From NCBI RefSeq assembly GCF_022627325.1, contig NZ_JAETZZ010000006.1, positions 124,001 to 188,000 of the forward strand: DNA of 64,000 bases, given 5' to 3'. The stretch is from Pseudomonas putida. Lineage in GTDB: Bacteria > Pseudomonadota > Gammaproteobacteria > Pseudomonadales > Pseudomonadaceae. Made by a program: the position numbers and the translations under genes. The notes under the pieces were generated by a model, which searched no databases, was not told the DNA's origin, and saw nothing but the letters and a program-made list of their open reading frames with translations. Positions within the stretch are counted from its first letter, which is position 1, and each line of letters starts with the position of its first letter. Below are positions 27,234 through 36,067 of this stretch, one piece after another.

Positions 27234-28301
27234 ATGCGCAATTGTTTGATCGGGATGCTGGCCTTGGCAGCGCTGGTGCAGGCCGGCGTGGCATTGGCAA
27301 CGGACGGCAAGGCCCTCGCCGCAGCCCATGGCATACCCTACCCGGCAGTGATCGCTCACCGCGGCGCCTCCTATGATGCACCGGAATCCACCAAGCCCGC
27401 TTACCTGTTGGCCCGCGAGTTGGGCGCCGACTATCTGGAACTGGACCTGCAGCGCACGCGCGACGGCGTGCTGGTTGTGGTCCACGACGATGAGCTGTCA
27501 CGTACCAGCGATGTCGCCAAGCGTTTCCCCGAGCGCAAACACAGCCCAGTCAGCGCCTTTACCCTCGCCGAGCTCAAGTCCCTGGACGCCGGTAGCTGGT
27601 TCAACGAGGCCTATCCGGCACGTGCACGGGCGTCGTTCGCCAACCTGCCGATCCTCACCCTCGACGAAGTCATCGATATTGCCGAAGGCAACCCGCAGCG
27701 CCAGCCCGGGTTGTACATCGAGACCAAGGTGCCCAGCCAGTTCCCCGGTATTGAGCGCCAGCTCAAGGAGCGCTTGAAGGCCCGTGGCTGGCTCGACCGG
27801 CCTGGGCGCGTGGTATTGCAGACATTCGACCGCAACAGCCTGGCGCTGCTGCACGAGACGATGCCGCAGGTACCGAAGATTCTGCTGCTGTGGGTGGGCA
27901 CCAAGGCCATCGCACCGGCCTCGGGACACGATTTCGCGGGTTCAGGCGAAAGCGACAAGGCCGCTTTTTATGCCCGCCAGCAACCCAAGAGCCGGGCTGA
28001 ATTCCTGCGCTGGCTGGACTTGGCCAAGCAGGGCGGTGCAATTGGAACCGGGCCTTCTGCCAGGCGCGGCAAGCTGGGCGAACAGAGCTACGCCGATCTC
28101 ATTGAGCCATGGATGAACCAGGCCGGCCATGAGCGTGGGCTGTTGGTGCACGTCTATACGCTCGACGAGGCGCAGGACTTCGACGCAGCCATGAAGGCGG
28201 GGGTGGACGGGGTCTTTACCAACAGGGCGGGTGCGCTATTGCGCTTTTATGATCGCCCGGCTGAACGTGAGTCGGCTGTGCTGAAAAGGCTGGGGTACTG
28301 A
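27234..28301 (+). CDS. glpQ: Periplasmic glycerophosphodiester phosphodiesterase GlpQ
   Basis: A 355-aa exported enzyme that hydrolyses glycerophosphodiesters to glycerol-3-phosphate. The signal peptide is about 22 residues (ending VALA). The GDPD catalytic motif VIAHRGASYDAPESTKPAY (catalytic His) and YLELDLQRTRDGVLVVVHDDELSRTSD (metal Glu/Asp and second His) are intact, and the C-terminal VHVYTLDEAQDFDAAMKAGVDGVFTN is typical. The AAAGAGGA ribosome site fixes the start at 27234. Confidence 0.92.
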   Translation: MRNCLIGMLALAALVQAGVALATDGKALAAAHGIPYPAVIAHRGASYDAPESTKPAYLLARELGADYLELDLQRTRDGVLVVVHDDELSRTSDVAKRFPERKHSPVSAFTLAELKSLDAGSWFNEAYPARARASFANLPILTLDEVIDIAEGNPQRQPGLYIETKVPSQFPGIERQLKERLKARGWLDRPGRVVLQTFDRNSLALLHETMPQVPKILLLWVGTKAIAPASGHDFAGSGESDKAAFYARQQPKSRAEFLRWLDLAKQGGAIGTGPSARRGKLGEQSYADLIEPWMNQAGHERGLLVHVYTLDEAQDFDAAMKAGVDGVFTNRAGALLRFYDRPAERESAVLKRLGY

Positions 28302-28394
28302 GCGGTTGAGTCTGTCAAGCCGGCCGGCTTGCGGATGATCTTCGCCTCGAGGGCAGCGATGACGTTGCTGGAACGCCATGCGGGGGATGCGATG

Positions 28395-28468
28395 TGGAGC
28401 GGGTAGAGGGAATCGAACCCTCGTCGGAAGCTTGGGAAGCTACTGTTCTACCATTAAACTATACCCGC
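28395..28468 (-). tRNA. tRNA-Gly(CCC)
   Basis: A 74-base cloverleaf on the minus strand: acceptor GCGGGTA/TACCCGC, D arm with TAATGGTAGAAC, anticodon loop TTCCCAA (anticodon CCC), T arm GAGGG-TTCGATT-CCCTC and an encoded CCA end. The anticodon stem has one T-T mismatch. It closely resembles the E. coli CCC glycine tRNA. Confidence 0.95.
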
Positions 28469-28530
28469 GTCTGCGCTCGACTTTTTACCAGAACCTGTCT
28501 GGAATTAGAAGCCCTCGTTATAAACCGGTG

Positions 28531-28581
28531 AAAAAAAACTGTCGGCGCCCATAGCCTGCAGGCCATGGCTACAGGGCGCCG
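28531..28581 (-). terminator. Rho-independent terminator of phaG
   Basis: On the minus strand a stem of CGGCGCCC/GGGCGCCG, extended by TAGCC/GGCTA inside, is followed by an 8-base T run (28531-28538). It begins 7 bases after the phaG stop. Confidence 0.85.
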
Positions 28582-28587
28582 ATGCAC

Positions 28588-29478
28588 TCAGATTGCCCAT
28601 GCATGCTGCTCTTGGCTGGCGTTGTACGCAGTACGTGCCCGCACCTGGCGCACGGTCGGCTTGAGGAAACCGAGCAACGCGCTGCGGGTGGCTTCGCAGG
28701 CCGTCTTGTTTTCCATGTCCAGGAAGTGCCCGGCATCCCGGATCACCGTGAAGTGACTGTTGTCGACATGGTTGCCGAACTGGCGAGCGTCTTCGGCTGT
28801 GGTGTACTCGTCACGGTCGCCGTTGATGAACAGCACCGGGATGTCGATGTTACGTGCGCCACGCAGTGCCCGTTCCAGGTCATGCTGCAGTACCTGATTG
28901 ATGTGGAAGTGCATCTGCGCATATTCATGGCTGTCCAGGCTGCTGACGTGCCGGTAGTTGAAGCGCTTGAACAGCGATGGCAAGTGCTTGCCGATGGTGT
29001 CGTTGACCAGGTTGCCGACCTGGTAGCGATCGCAGGCAGCCAGGTACTGGCAACCGCGGTTCAGGTAGTCGCGCATCGGTTCGTTGATCACCGGCGAGAA
29101 CGAGCTGACCACCGCCTTTTTCACCCTACGCGGCTGGTGCGCCAGCGCCAGCAGGGTGCAGGCACCGCCCCAGGAGAACGACATCACGTGGTCGGCCTGG
29201 AAGTGCTCGATCAGCTCAAGCAGGATATGCGCCTCGTCTTCCTTGCTGATCAGGCGTTCCTGGCGGTTGTGCGCCTTGGACTTGCCCGAGTAGGGCTGGT
29301 CGTACAGCACGACATTGAACTGTGGGTGCAGGTTACGCACCGTCTGGGCGAACGAAGCCGTGGTGGCCAGCGAGCCATTGATCAGGATGATCGTCTTTTC
29401 GGCTGCATCCGCGCGATAGAACTCCGTGTAAACCCGATACTGACCTTGGATATCAAGTACAGCGATTTCTGGCCTCAT
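28588..29478 (-). CDS. phaG: PhaG, 3-hydroxyacyl-ACP transacylase/thioesterase for medium-chain PHA
   Basis: A 296-aa alpha/beta hydrolase-fold protein that diverts (R)-3-hydroxyacyl-ACP from fatty acid synthesis toward polyhydroxyalkanoate precursors. INGSLATTASF forms the oxyanion region, Ser102 in SFSWGGA is the nucleophile, DGD-type NGDRDEYTT supplies Asp, and RDAGHFLDMENKTACE supplies His. The sequence agrees almost throughout with the P. putida PhaG I remember, apart from the C-terminal 20 residues. It is monocistronic, with its own terminator. RhlA is the close alternative, but no rhlB is present. Confidence 0.93.
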   Translation of the reverse strand: MRPEIAVLDIQGQYRVYTEFYRADAAEKTIILINGSLATTASFAQTVRNLHPQFNVVLYDQPYSGKSKAHNRQERLISKEDEAHILLELIEHFQADHVMSFSWGGACTLLALAHQPRRVKKAVVSSFSPVINEPMRDYLNRGCQYLAACDRYQVGNLVNDTIGKHLPSLFKRFNYRHVSSLDSHEYAQMHFHINQVLQHDLERALRGARNIDIPVLFINGDRDEYTTAEDARQFGNHVDNSHFTVIRDAGHFLDMENKTACEATRSALLGFLKPTVRQVRARTAYNASQEQHAWAI

Positions 29479-29822
29479 GTCATCGACTCCTGGCGCAAAA
29501 AGGGTGTTCGCGTCACCTAGGGTGCACGTTCTTTATGACAGGTAGGCATTTGCCTGAAGGAATTACCGGGCCCTGTGTCGATCCTTGGCACACGTGTCGA
29601 CGGTATTGTTTTTGGCGGGCAATCTGCCGTGCTCCAAGGCATCGAGGCCTTGGGTAGCCGACAAAAAGATGTCTTGGCGCGCAGCGTGACCGACGAGTCA
29701 CGCGCGGACCGACAAGTTAGGAGTCAAGCATCGGGTCTGGCATCCCGCAAGTGCCGGCTGGATAAAATTGTGACTTTTCTCGCCGGGCGGTCGTACGACG
29801 TGTTGACCGTGCCTGAACCGCT
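29479..29822. promoter_or_regulatory. phaG upstream region
   Basis: A 344-base gene-free stretch serving as phaG upstream region. It holds a dyad GCGTGAC-N6-GTCACGC (29684-29703) and a 10-base palindrome GTCGTACGAC near 29790. No clear -10/-35 was picked with confidence. Confidence 0.35.
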
Positions 29823-30515
29823 CTAGACCGAGGCGATTTCTGCAGCCGTGAGCGCCCGGAATTCGCCCGGCGCCAAGCCTGGATCGAGCTGTATCGCCCC
29901 CATGGTTTCGCGGTGCAGCCCCACAACCTTGTTGTCGAAGTAGCCGAACATGCGCTTGACCTGGTGATAACGCCCTTCAGTGATGGACAGCTGCGCCGTA
30001 CGCGGGCCAAGGATGTCCAGGTGCGCGGGGAGGGTAGTCAGGTCTTCGAAGGCGAAGTAGAAGCCTGCGCGAAACGTGTCGATGTAGTGCGCGCCGATTT
30101 CATCTTCCGTTTCCACCCGATAGCGCTTGGGCAGCTTCGTCGCCGGCTGCGTCAGGCGCCGGGACCACTGGCCGTCGTTGGTCAGGATCATCAGGCCGGT
30201 GGTGTTGTAGTCGAGCCGCCCGGCAATGTGCAGGTCCTCGCGCAACGGCGCAGGCAGCAGGTCGAGTACGGTGCGGTGCTGTGGGTCGTGAGTGGCGCTG
30301 ACGCAGCCGGGCGGTTTGTGCAGCATCAGGTAGCGCGCCGGGCGCCCGGCCTGCAGCAGCAGATCATCCACCTCGATGCGGCTGAACACACGGACTTCGG
30401 CCTGCGGGTCGGTTACCGTTTCGCCATCCACCCGCACGCGGCGCTGTACCAGCAGCAAGCGTACTTGCTGGCGGTTGTAGCTGGGCAGGTTGGCAAGGAA
30501 GCGGTCGAGGCGCAT
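29823..30515 (-). CDS. rsuA: 16S rRNA pseudouridine synthase RsuA
   Basis: A 230-aa RsuA-family synthase that makes pseudouridine 516 in 16S rRNA. An N-terminal S4 RNA-binding domain (MRLDRFLANLPSYNRQQVRLLLVQRRVRVDGE) is followed by the catalytic domain with AGRLDYNTTGLMILTNDG (catalytic Asp) and ITEGRYHQVKRMFG. Full length and all motifs are intact. Confidence 0.9.
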   Translation of the reverse strand: MRLDRFLANLPSYNRQQVRLLLVQRRVRVDGETVTDPQAEVRVFSRIEVDDLLLQAGRPARYLMLHKPPGCVSATHDPQHRTVLDLLPAPLREDLHIAGRLDYNTTGLMILTNDGQWSRRLTQPATKLPKRYRVETEDEIGAHYIDTFRAGFYFAFEDLTTLPAHLDILGPRTAQLSITEGRYHQVKRMFGYFDNKVVGLHRETMGAIQLDPGLAPGEFRALTAAEIASV

Positions 30516-30548
30516 GGCGTTGAGGTGGTCCAGGGAGGGGCGCGCAGT

Positions 30549-30779
30549 CTAGCGCTTTTTTGCCTCGATCCGTGCAGGCGCGTCCTCGGCCAGGCCGGCG
30601 CCTGCGGCGCAGCGCGGGCACAGGCAGGATTTGTCGCGCAGTTCTTCTGGCAGAGCCTGCAGAACGGCAGGGTCGATTGTCACCGCGTAGCACCAGCAGG
30701 CTGCGGCTGCGGTGCGTGGGTCGGCCAGGGTGCACTGGTTGAGGGCGCCACAGGCAGGGCAGTGCTGGCTGTCATTCAT
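30549..30779 (-). CDS. Small cysteine-rich CWC-type protein
   Basis: A 76-aa protein with CPACGALNQC near the start, ACWCYAV in the middle and SCLCPRCA near the end, the spacing typical of the cysteine-rich CWC family, which probably binds metal. Start ATG 30779 overlaps the end of the diguanylate cyclase gene by 8 bases, so the two are coupled. Function unknown. Confidence 0.75.
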   Translation of the reverse strand: MNDSQHCPACGALNQCTLADPRTAAAACWCYAVTIDPAVLQALPEELRDKSCLCPRCAAGAGLAEDAPARIEAKKR

Positions 30780-32268
30780 ACACAAGTCCGGGATTTTCAC
30801 TGCAGACGCGGTTGCGGCCGGCCTGCTTGGCACGATAAAGCGCACGGTCGGCGCGGGTCAGCAGGGCTTGTAGGGTATCGCCCGGCTGCAGGCCACTGAG
30901 GCCTATGCTGGTGGTCAGGCGCAACGGCTGTTCGTCATGGCTGAAGGTCAGTTGCTCGGTACGCCGACGGATCTTCTCCGCCACGTCGATCGCTTGCCGG
31001 CCTTGAGTTTCACGCAGCAGCACGATGAACTCCTCGCCGCCCCAGCGGCACAGTATATCCGACTGGCGCAGGCTGCCCTGGAGCACATTGGCAAACTGGC
31101 GCAGCACTTCGTCGCCTGCCAGGTGGCCGTGGTTGTCGTTGAGCGCCTTGAAGTGGTCCAGGTCGATCAACAGCGCCACCAGCGGGGCGCAATCGCGCTG
31201 GGCTTGTTGCAAGGCTTTTGCCGCCAGCAGATCGAAGCTGCGCCGGTTGGGCAGCCCGGTAAGGCTGTCGAGCGTGGCCAGGGACTCGATACTGGCCTGA
31301 TGGCGCCTGAGCATGGCATGCAGCAGCGACACCACCACCAGGCTGATCATCGCGCAGATCGCCAGGTTGAGGTAGAGCGAGTGGCGAATGCGCGCCAAAG
31401 CGCCGGCCTCGCGTTTATCCACCAACAGGTACCAGTCAAGTTCGGGCAGGTGCCTTACGTTGAGAAAGTGGCTGTGGCCCTCGCTGTCTTTGTATTCATG
31501 GCTGCCCTCGGCGGGTACCGGCTGCTGCGCCTGCAAGGCATCCAGTTCGGGGTTGTCGCGCAGTGGCTGGCCGACCCGCAGGCCATGCGGCCCGCCGTCG
31601 GAGCCAGTGAGCAAGATTTTGCCCTTGGCATCGGTGAACAACACCGAACGCTGGTAACGCCGCTGGTAGGTGTCGATCAGCTTGACCACCGTGTCCACGC
31701 TCAGACCCACCCCGGTCGCACCGATGAACCGCTGCTGGTAGTCCAGCACGCGGTAGTTGATGAACACCGTGAGGCTGTCCTGGTTGGCCATGTCCAGGTC
31801 GACGTTGATTTCATAGGGTGCTTTCTGGTCGCGCAGGCGGAAATACCAAGCGTCGCGCCAGCTGTCGGGCTCGACCTGCTTGAGCACACCTTTGGCCTGG
31901 TAATAGGTCAGGGTGCGGTCGGAGACGAAGAACGAAGTGAAGGTGTCCTGCTTGCCCATGACTTCGCCAAGGAAGCGCGTGATGCGCTGAGTGTCCTGCT
32001 CGCCAGCGAGCACCCAGTCACGCAGGAAAGTGTCCTGGGCCATCATCGAGGCGATCAGTACCGGGCGGATGAGGTCTTTCTGGATTTCCGAATAGACCGT
32101 GTCGGAGGTCAGCGGCAGTTCAGTGTTGACGATGCCATCGCGGATCGCGCTGCGGGAGGCGAAATAGCTGAGCAGCGAGGTGGCGATGAAACCGCAGGCC
32201 AGCAGCATCAAGATGGTGAGGATCAGCGAGCGGTGCGCGAACAGAGCGGAACGTGAGGGCATGATCAT
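30772..32268 (-). CDS. Membrane diguanylate cyclase with periplasmic Cache sensor
   Basis: A 498-aa protein with a membrane helix (about 15-35), a large periplasmic dCache-type sensing domain (about 40-295), a second membrane helix (about 300-322) and a GGDEF domain with an intact GGEEF active site (CRWGGEEFIVLLRET). It should make cyclic di-GMP from GTP. An inhibitory I-site RxxD is suggested by RQSD four residues before the active-site segment. No EAL domain is present. Confidence 0.9.
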   Translation of the reverse strand: MIMPSRSALFAHRSLILTILMLLACGFIATSLLSYFASRSAIRDGIVNTELPLTSDTVYSEIQKDLIRPVLIASMMAQDTFLRDWVLAGEQDTQRITRFLGEVMGKQDTFTSFFVSDRTLTYYQAKGVLKQVEPDSWRDAWYFRLRDQKAPYEINVDLDMANQDSLTVFINYRVLDYQQRFIGATGVGLSVDTVVKLIDTYQRRYQRSVLFTDAKGKILLTGSDGGPHGLRVGQPLRDNPELDALQAQQPVPAEGSHEYKDSEGHSHFLNVRHLPELDWYLLVDKREAGALARIRHSLYLNLAICAMISLVVVSLLHAMLRRHQASIESLATLDSLTGLPNRRSFDLLAAKALQQAQRDCAPLVALLIDLDHFKALNDNHGHLAGDEVLRQFANVLQGSLRQSDILCRWGGEEFIVLLRETQGRQAIDVAEKIRRRTEQLTFSHDEQPLRLTTSIGLSGLQPGDTLQALLTRADRALYRAKQAGRNRVCSENPGLVYE

Positions 32269-32473
32269 CCCGTGATGTGTGCCGAGGCGATCATTCTAGT
32301 GATAAGCCTGGGAAAAGACTGCAGGTTTATTGGGGGTATCCAAGCTATTTCAAATTATTGCGGAAATGGCACTGCACGATGGCGACAATGTCTTATTCCT
32401 TGTCGATGTTCGCTTTGGCGTCGACGCTCGGCAGCGCCGCTGTGCGGGCACCCCAGCGGTCCAGGAGGCCGCC

Positions 32474-32914
32474 ATGTCCTATCGAATTCTGTTGATCGCC
32501 CTGTTGGGCCTGATGACAAGCGCGTGCGTGCCCTACCACGAGGGTGGCCGTTATTATCGTACCGATTACTACACCGCTGACCGGTATGTCTCGCCGGGTT
32601 ATTACCGTCATGACCGCTATTACGTCGCCCCCCAGCCGCGCTACTACTACCAGCCGGCGCCGCGCTACTACCGGCCTGCGCCGGTGCCGCAATACCGTGC
32701 GCACCCTCAGCCGGGGGTGAAGCAGTGGCATGGCAACCCGCGTTACGACTATGGCAATCGCCAGCGTTATGACTACGGCCGTGATCGCGACCGGCATGAT
32801 TACCGCAATGACAGCCGGCGGTATCAGAACGACCGCTGGCACTCCAATGGCCGGGGTGATCGTGATCGCCGTCCGGAGGGTAGGCGCTCAGGTGACCGCA
32901 ACTGGCAACGGTGA
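32474..32914 (+). CDS. Tyr/Arg-rich small lipoprotein
   Basis: A 146-aa protein with a lipoprotein signal (LLIALLGLMTSAC, Cys about 18) followed by a low-complexity tail very rich in Tyr, Arg, Asp and Pro (RYYVAPQPRYYYQPAPRYY, then YDYGNRQRYDYGRDRDRHD). ATG 32474 has a strong AGGAGG site 6 bases upstream. It should be exported and anchored. No family function is known to me. Confidence 0.75.
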   Translation: MSYRILLIALLGLMTSACVPYHEGGRYYRTDYYTADRYVSPGYYRHDRYYVAPQPRYYYQPAPRYYRPAPVPQYRAHPQPGVKQWHGNPRYDYGNRQRYDYGRDRDRHDYRNDSRRYQNDRWHSNGRGDRDRRPEGRRSGDRNWQR

Positions 32915-32945
32915 AGGTTTGTCGGGAGGGGCATAGCGGCCCCGG

Positions 32946-34052
32946 TCAGGCAAGATCTGCCAAAGGATGGCGCCCCTCCCATACCTTCTCAAAATGGGCC
33001 TCGACCACCGCCGCCGGCACTTGCGTGACATCCGGCCAGTGCCAGCGTGGCTGGTTGTCCTTGTCCAGCAGGCGGGCGCGCACGCCTTCGCTGAATTCGG
33101 GGTGACGGCAGCAATTGAGGCTCATGCTGTATTCCATCTGGAACACCTGGGCCAATGACAGATGCCTGGCCCGACGGATCTGTTCCCAGACCAGGTGCGC
33201 CGTGAGCGGGCAGCCCTCGTGCAGGCGTTGGCCAGCGGCGGCCAGCAAGGGGTCTTCATGCTGCTTGAGCCCCTCCAGTGCCCGCCACGCGGCCGCCGGG
33301 TCGGCAACATCGAGCAGGGCATCGATCAGCTGGCGCCGCGGCAACCACTGCGCCTGCGGCAGTTCGGCATAGGCACGGTGCTGCTCCGCCTTGAGCAGGC
33401 TGTTCAACTGCAGGTCGGTCTGTTCTTGCCAGTTGAGTTGCAACAACTCTTCGATAAGCCCGTCTTGTTGATGCTCGCCTAAGAATCGGTCCGCCAGGCC
33501 CAGGTCGATGGCGTCCCGGGCGTTGATGGGGGCGCCGGTCAGCCCCAGAAACAGCCCAAGCCTGCCCGGCAGGCGCCCAAGAAACCAGCTGGCGCCCACG
33601 TCGGGGTACAGGCCAATACTGATTTCTGGCATAGCCAGGCGGCTGCTGGGCGTGACGATGCGTACCCCGGCCCCCTGCAACAGCCCCATGCCGCCCCCCA
33701 GTACATGGCCGTGGCCCCAGCACAGCAACGGCTTGGGGTAGGTGTGCAGGAGATAGTCGAGGCGGTATTCGGCGGCGAAGAAGGTGGCTGCCAGCGGTGG
33801 CACGCTGCCAGGGTGGTCGCGGCAGGCCTGGGCCAGTGCCCGTACATCGCCGCCGGCGCAAAATGCCTTGGCGCCGTTGCCACGCAGCAATACACAGACT
33901 ACGCCCGGGTCGCGTGCCCAGTCCTGCAGGTATTCGCCGAGCACTTCGATCATCGGCAGGCTCAGGGCATTGAGCGCCTTGGGCGCGTCCAGTGTGGCAA
34001 TGCCGATGCGGGCGCCATCGGCGCCGGTAAGTACCTCGCAGTGAATGGTCAT
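32946..34052 (-). CDS. Enoyl-CoA hydratase/isomerase-family protein, 3-hydroxyisobutyryl-CoA hydrolase-like
   Basis: A 368-aa crotonase-fold enzyme. [16 protein letters not shown] (oxyanion hole) and [22 protein letters not shown] are present, and [30 protein letters not shown] is characteristic of the 3-hydroxyisobutyryl-CoA hydrolase branch, as is the longer C-terminal domain ([26 protein letters not shown]). A role in valine breakdown is likely. ATG 34052 has GAGG 7 bases upstream. Confidence 0.85.
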   Translation of the reverse strand: MTIHCEVLTGADGARIGIATLDAPKALNALSLPMIEVLGEYLQDWARDPGVVCVLLRGNGAKAFCAGGDVRALAQACRDHPGSVPPLAATFFAAEYRLDYLLHTYPKPLLCWGHGHVLGGGMGLLQGAGVRIVTPSSRLAMPEISIGLYPDVGASWFLGRLPGRLGLFLGLTGAPINARDAIDLGLADRFLGEHQQDGLIEELLQLNWQEQTDLQLNSLLKAEQHRAYAELPQAQWLPRRQLIDALLDVADPAAAWRALEGLKQHEDPLLAAAGQRLHEGCPLTAHLVWEQIRRARHLSLAQVFQMEYSMSLNCCRHPEFSEGVRARLLDKDNQPRWHWPDVTQVPAAVVEAHFEKVWEGRHPLADLA

Positions 34053-34177
34053 GGCTACCTCGTTCAAGTCATCGCTCAAGTATGGCTTGCCTGGGCGATC
34101 ATGCAGGCCACAGGTCGGACCGATTGACAAGGGCAGATGGCTTACCTAGTGTCGCGCCATTGTTTACGGATGGCCCC

Positions 34178-34870
34178 ATGACTGACGACGATCGCATCAA
34201 ACTCGAACCCAGCTGGAAAAACGCCCTGCGGGCCGAGTTCGACCAGCCCTACATGCACCAGCTGCGTGAATTCCTGCGCCAAGAGTATGCCGCTGGCAAG
34301 GAAATCTACCCACCCGGCCCGATGATCTTCAATGCGCTCAACTCCACCCCGCTCGATCAGGTGAAAGTCGTCATCCTCGGCCAGGACCCGTATCACGGCC
34401 CGGGCCAGGCTCACGGCCTGTGCTTCTCGGTGCAGCCGGGTGTGCCGACCCCGCCGTCGTTGGTCAACATCTACAAGGAACTGCAGCGCGACCTGAACAT
34501 CCCCATTGCCAGCCATGGTTACCTGCAAAGCTGGGCCGAGCAGGGGGTGCTGCTGCTCAACACGACCATGACCGTCGAGCGCGCCAATGCCGCTTCGCAT
34601 GCCAAGAAAGGCTGGGAATTCTTTACCGACCGGATCATCCAGGTGGTCAGCGAGCAGTGTTCGAACGTGGTGTTCCTGCTGTGGGGCGCGCATGCCCAGA
34701 GCAAGCAGAAGCTGATCGATGGCACCAAGCATCTGGTATTGAAGTCGGTGCACCCCTCACCACTGTCGGCGTACCGGGGGTTCCTGGGTTGTGGGCATTT
34801 CAGCCGGGCCAATGGCTTCCTCGAACAGCGTGGCCTGGCGCCGATCAACTGGGCGTTGCCGCCGCTTTGA
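34178..34870 (+). CDS. ung: Uracil-DNA glycosylase
   Basis: A 230-aa family 1 UDG that removes uracil from [25 protein letters not shown] carries the catalytic Asp and the uracil-pocket motif. The other conserved elements are [21 protein letters not shown] and the minor-groove loop [17 protein letters not shown]. It is divergent from the crotonase-family gene. Confidence 0.96.
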   Translation: MTDDDRIKLEPSWKNALRAEFDQPYMHQLREFLRQEYAAGKEIYPPGPMIFNALNSTPLDQVKVVILGQDPYHGPGQAHGLCFSVQPGVPTPPSLVNIYKELQRDLNIPIASHGYLQSWAEQGVLLLNTTMTVERANAASHAKKGWEFFTDRIIQVVSEQCSNVVFLLWGAHAQSKQKLIDGTKHLVLKSVHPSPLSAYRGFLGCGHFSRANGFLEQRGLAPINWALPPL

Positions 34871-34923
34871 AGGGCAGGGGGGCTCTGAGGGGGGAGTGAG
34901 CGGCTGCCTTGCCTGCGATGTCG

Positions 34924-34975
34924 ATGCAGCGCTGCATGGCACCGGCTTCGCCGGCGATGGGCTGCGCAGCAGCCC
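34924..34975. repeat. Cluster of small dyads between ung and the abrB-like gene
   Basis: ATGCAGC/GCTGCAT (34924-34937), a REP-like CCGGCTTCGCCGG (34942-34954) and GGGCTGC-N3-GCAGCCC (34959-34975) lie between the convergent ung and abrB-like genes. They may act as a bidirectional transcription end. Confidence 0.5.
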
Positions 34976-35035
34976 TGATCACATTGACTGTCTGACATCA
35001 ACCTCAGGTCGCCTCCCACAAATGGTGCGTTCGCT

Positions 35036-36067
35036 TCAGTCCTGGCCTTTCACCCAGCATCTGAACAGCGGTTCGGCCAGAAACAGCACGAACAGCAAGC
35101 GCATCACTTGCAATGCGGTCACCAACGGCACCGACAACTGCAACGTCTCTGCGGTCAGGCTCATCTCGGCAATGCCGCCCGGCATCATGCCCAGCGTCAG
35201 CGAGCGCAGATCCAGCGCAGTCATCACGCTCAACCCCCAGGCGGCAGCGCCCGCGATCAACATGCACAGCGCGGTGGCGAGCAACGTGCGCAGCAAGAAC
35301 GACGGCGCTCGGCGGAAGAATGTGCGGCTGAAGTGGCAGGCCAGGCCACTGCCGATCAACCATTGGCCGATCTGGCTGGCACCGTCGGGCAGGGCAATCT
35401 GCAGGTTGCCCGCCAGGCTTAGCGTGGCGGCCACCAGCAGCGGCCCGAACAGCCAGGGGTTGGGCTGGCGCAAGCGCTGCCAGGCGAGAGCGACCGCCAC
35501 ACCCAGCGGTGCGATCAGTGCCAGCCAGCCCCAGCTCACACTGGCGGTATGATTGAGCGGCACACCGTCACCGATCAGGAACTTGAACAGCGCCGGTACG
35601 CACAGCACCACCGCCAGCACCCGCAGGCTTTGCGCCGCAGCCACCTGGCTGAGCACCGCGCCGTTACGTGCGCCGAGGTTGACCATCTCCCCGGAACCCC
35701 CGGGCATGCTGGCAAAAAATGCCGTGGCACGGTCTTCGCCGGTACGCCGCAGCAACCAGACGCCCACCCCGCTGGAAACCGTGGTTAGCAGCGCGGCAAA
35801 GAAGATCAGCACGAAATGGCTGGCCACCTGTTCGATCACGGCAGGGGTGAAGTGCAGGCCGATACCCAGGCCGATGATGCATTGGCCGCATTTGCGGCCA
35901 TTGGGGATTTCCGAGAGTTGCCAGGGCGTCAGGCAGCGCACCAGGATGATCGCCAGCAAGGCGCCGACCATCCAGGGCAAGGGCCAGCCGACCAGGCTGG
36001 CGAGATACCCGCCCGCCAGGCCGACCAGCCCTGTCGCCCAGTACAGCGGTAACGACCGATCAGGCAT
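35036..36067 (-). CDS. AbrB-family membrane protein coupled to the Tct transporter
   Basis: A 343-aa integral membrane protein with two AbrB-type repeats, each carrying the MPGGxxEM motif (FFASMPGGSGEMVNLG and LGMMPGGIAEMSLTAE) and about ten helices. This family (COG3180, sometimes called ammonia monooxygenase-like or regulator of abrB) has no agreed function. I chose ATG 36067, which overlaps the tctA stop by 8 bases, so it is translated with the citrate permease. A role in transport or export of a related acid is inferred from context. Confidence 0.75.
   Translation of the reverse strand: MPDRSLPLYWATGLVGLAGGYLASLVGWPLPWMVGALLAIILVRCLTPWQLSEIPNGRKCGQCIIGLGIGLHFTPAVIEQVASHFVLIFFAALLTTVSSGVGVWLLRRTGEDRATAFFASMPGGSGEMVNLGARNGAVLSQVAAAQSLRVLAVVLCVPALFKFLIGDGVPLNHTASVSWGWLALIAPLGVAVALAWQRLRQPNPWLFGPLLVAATLSLAGNLQIALPDGASQIGQWLIGSGLACHFSRTFFRRAPSFLLRTLLATALCMLIAGAAAWGLSVMTALDLRSLTLGMMPGGIAEMSLTAETLQLSVPLVTALQVMRLLFVLFLAEPLFRCWVKGQD

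Noticed and set aside
28395..28468. tRNA-Gly as the attachment site of the nearby acquired cluster
   Set aside because: The cluster ends about 3 kb away with ordinary genes between, no integrase is near, and I found no duplicated tRNA end.
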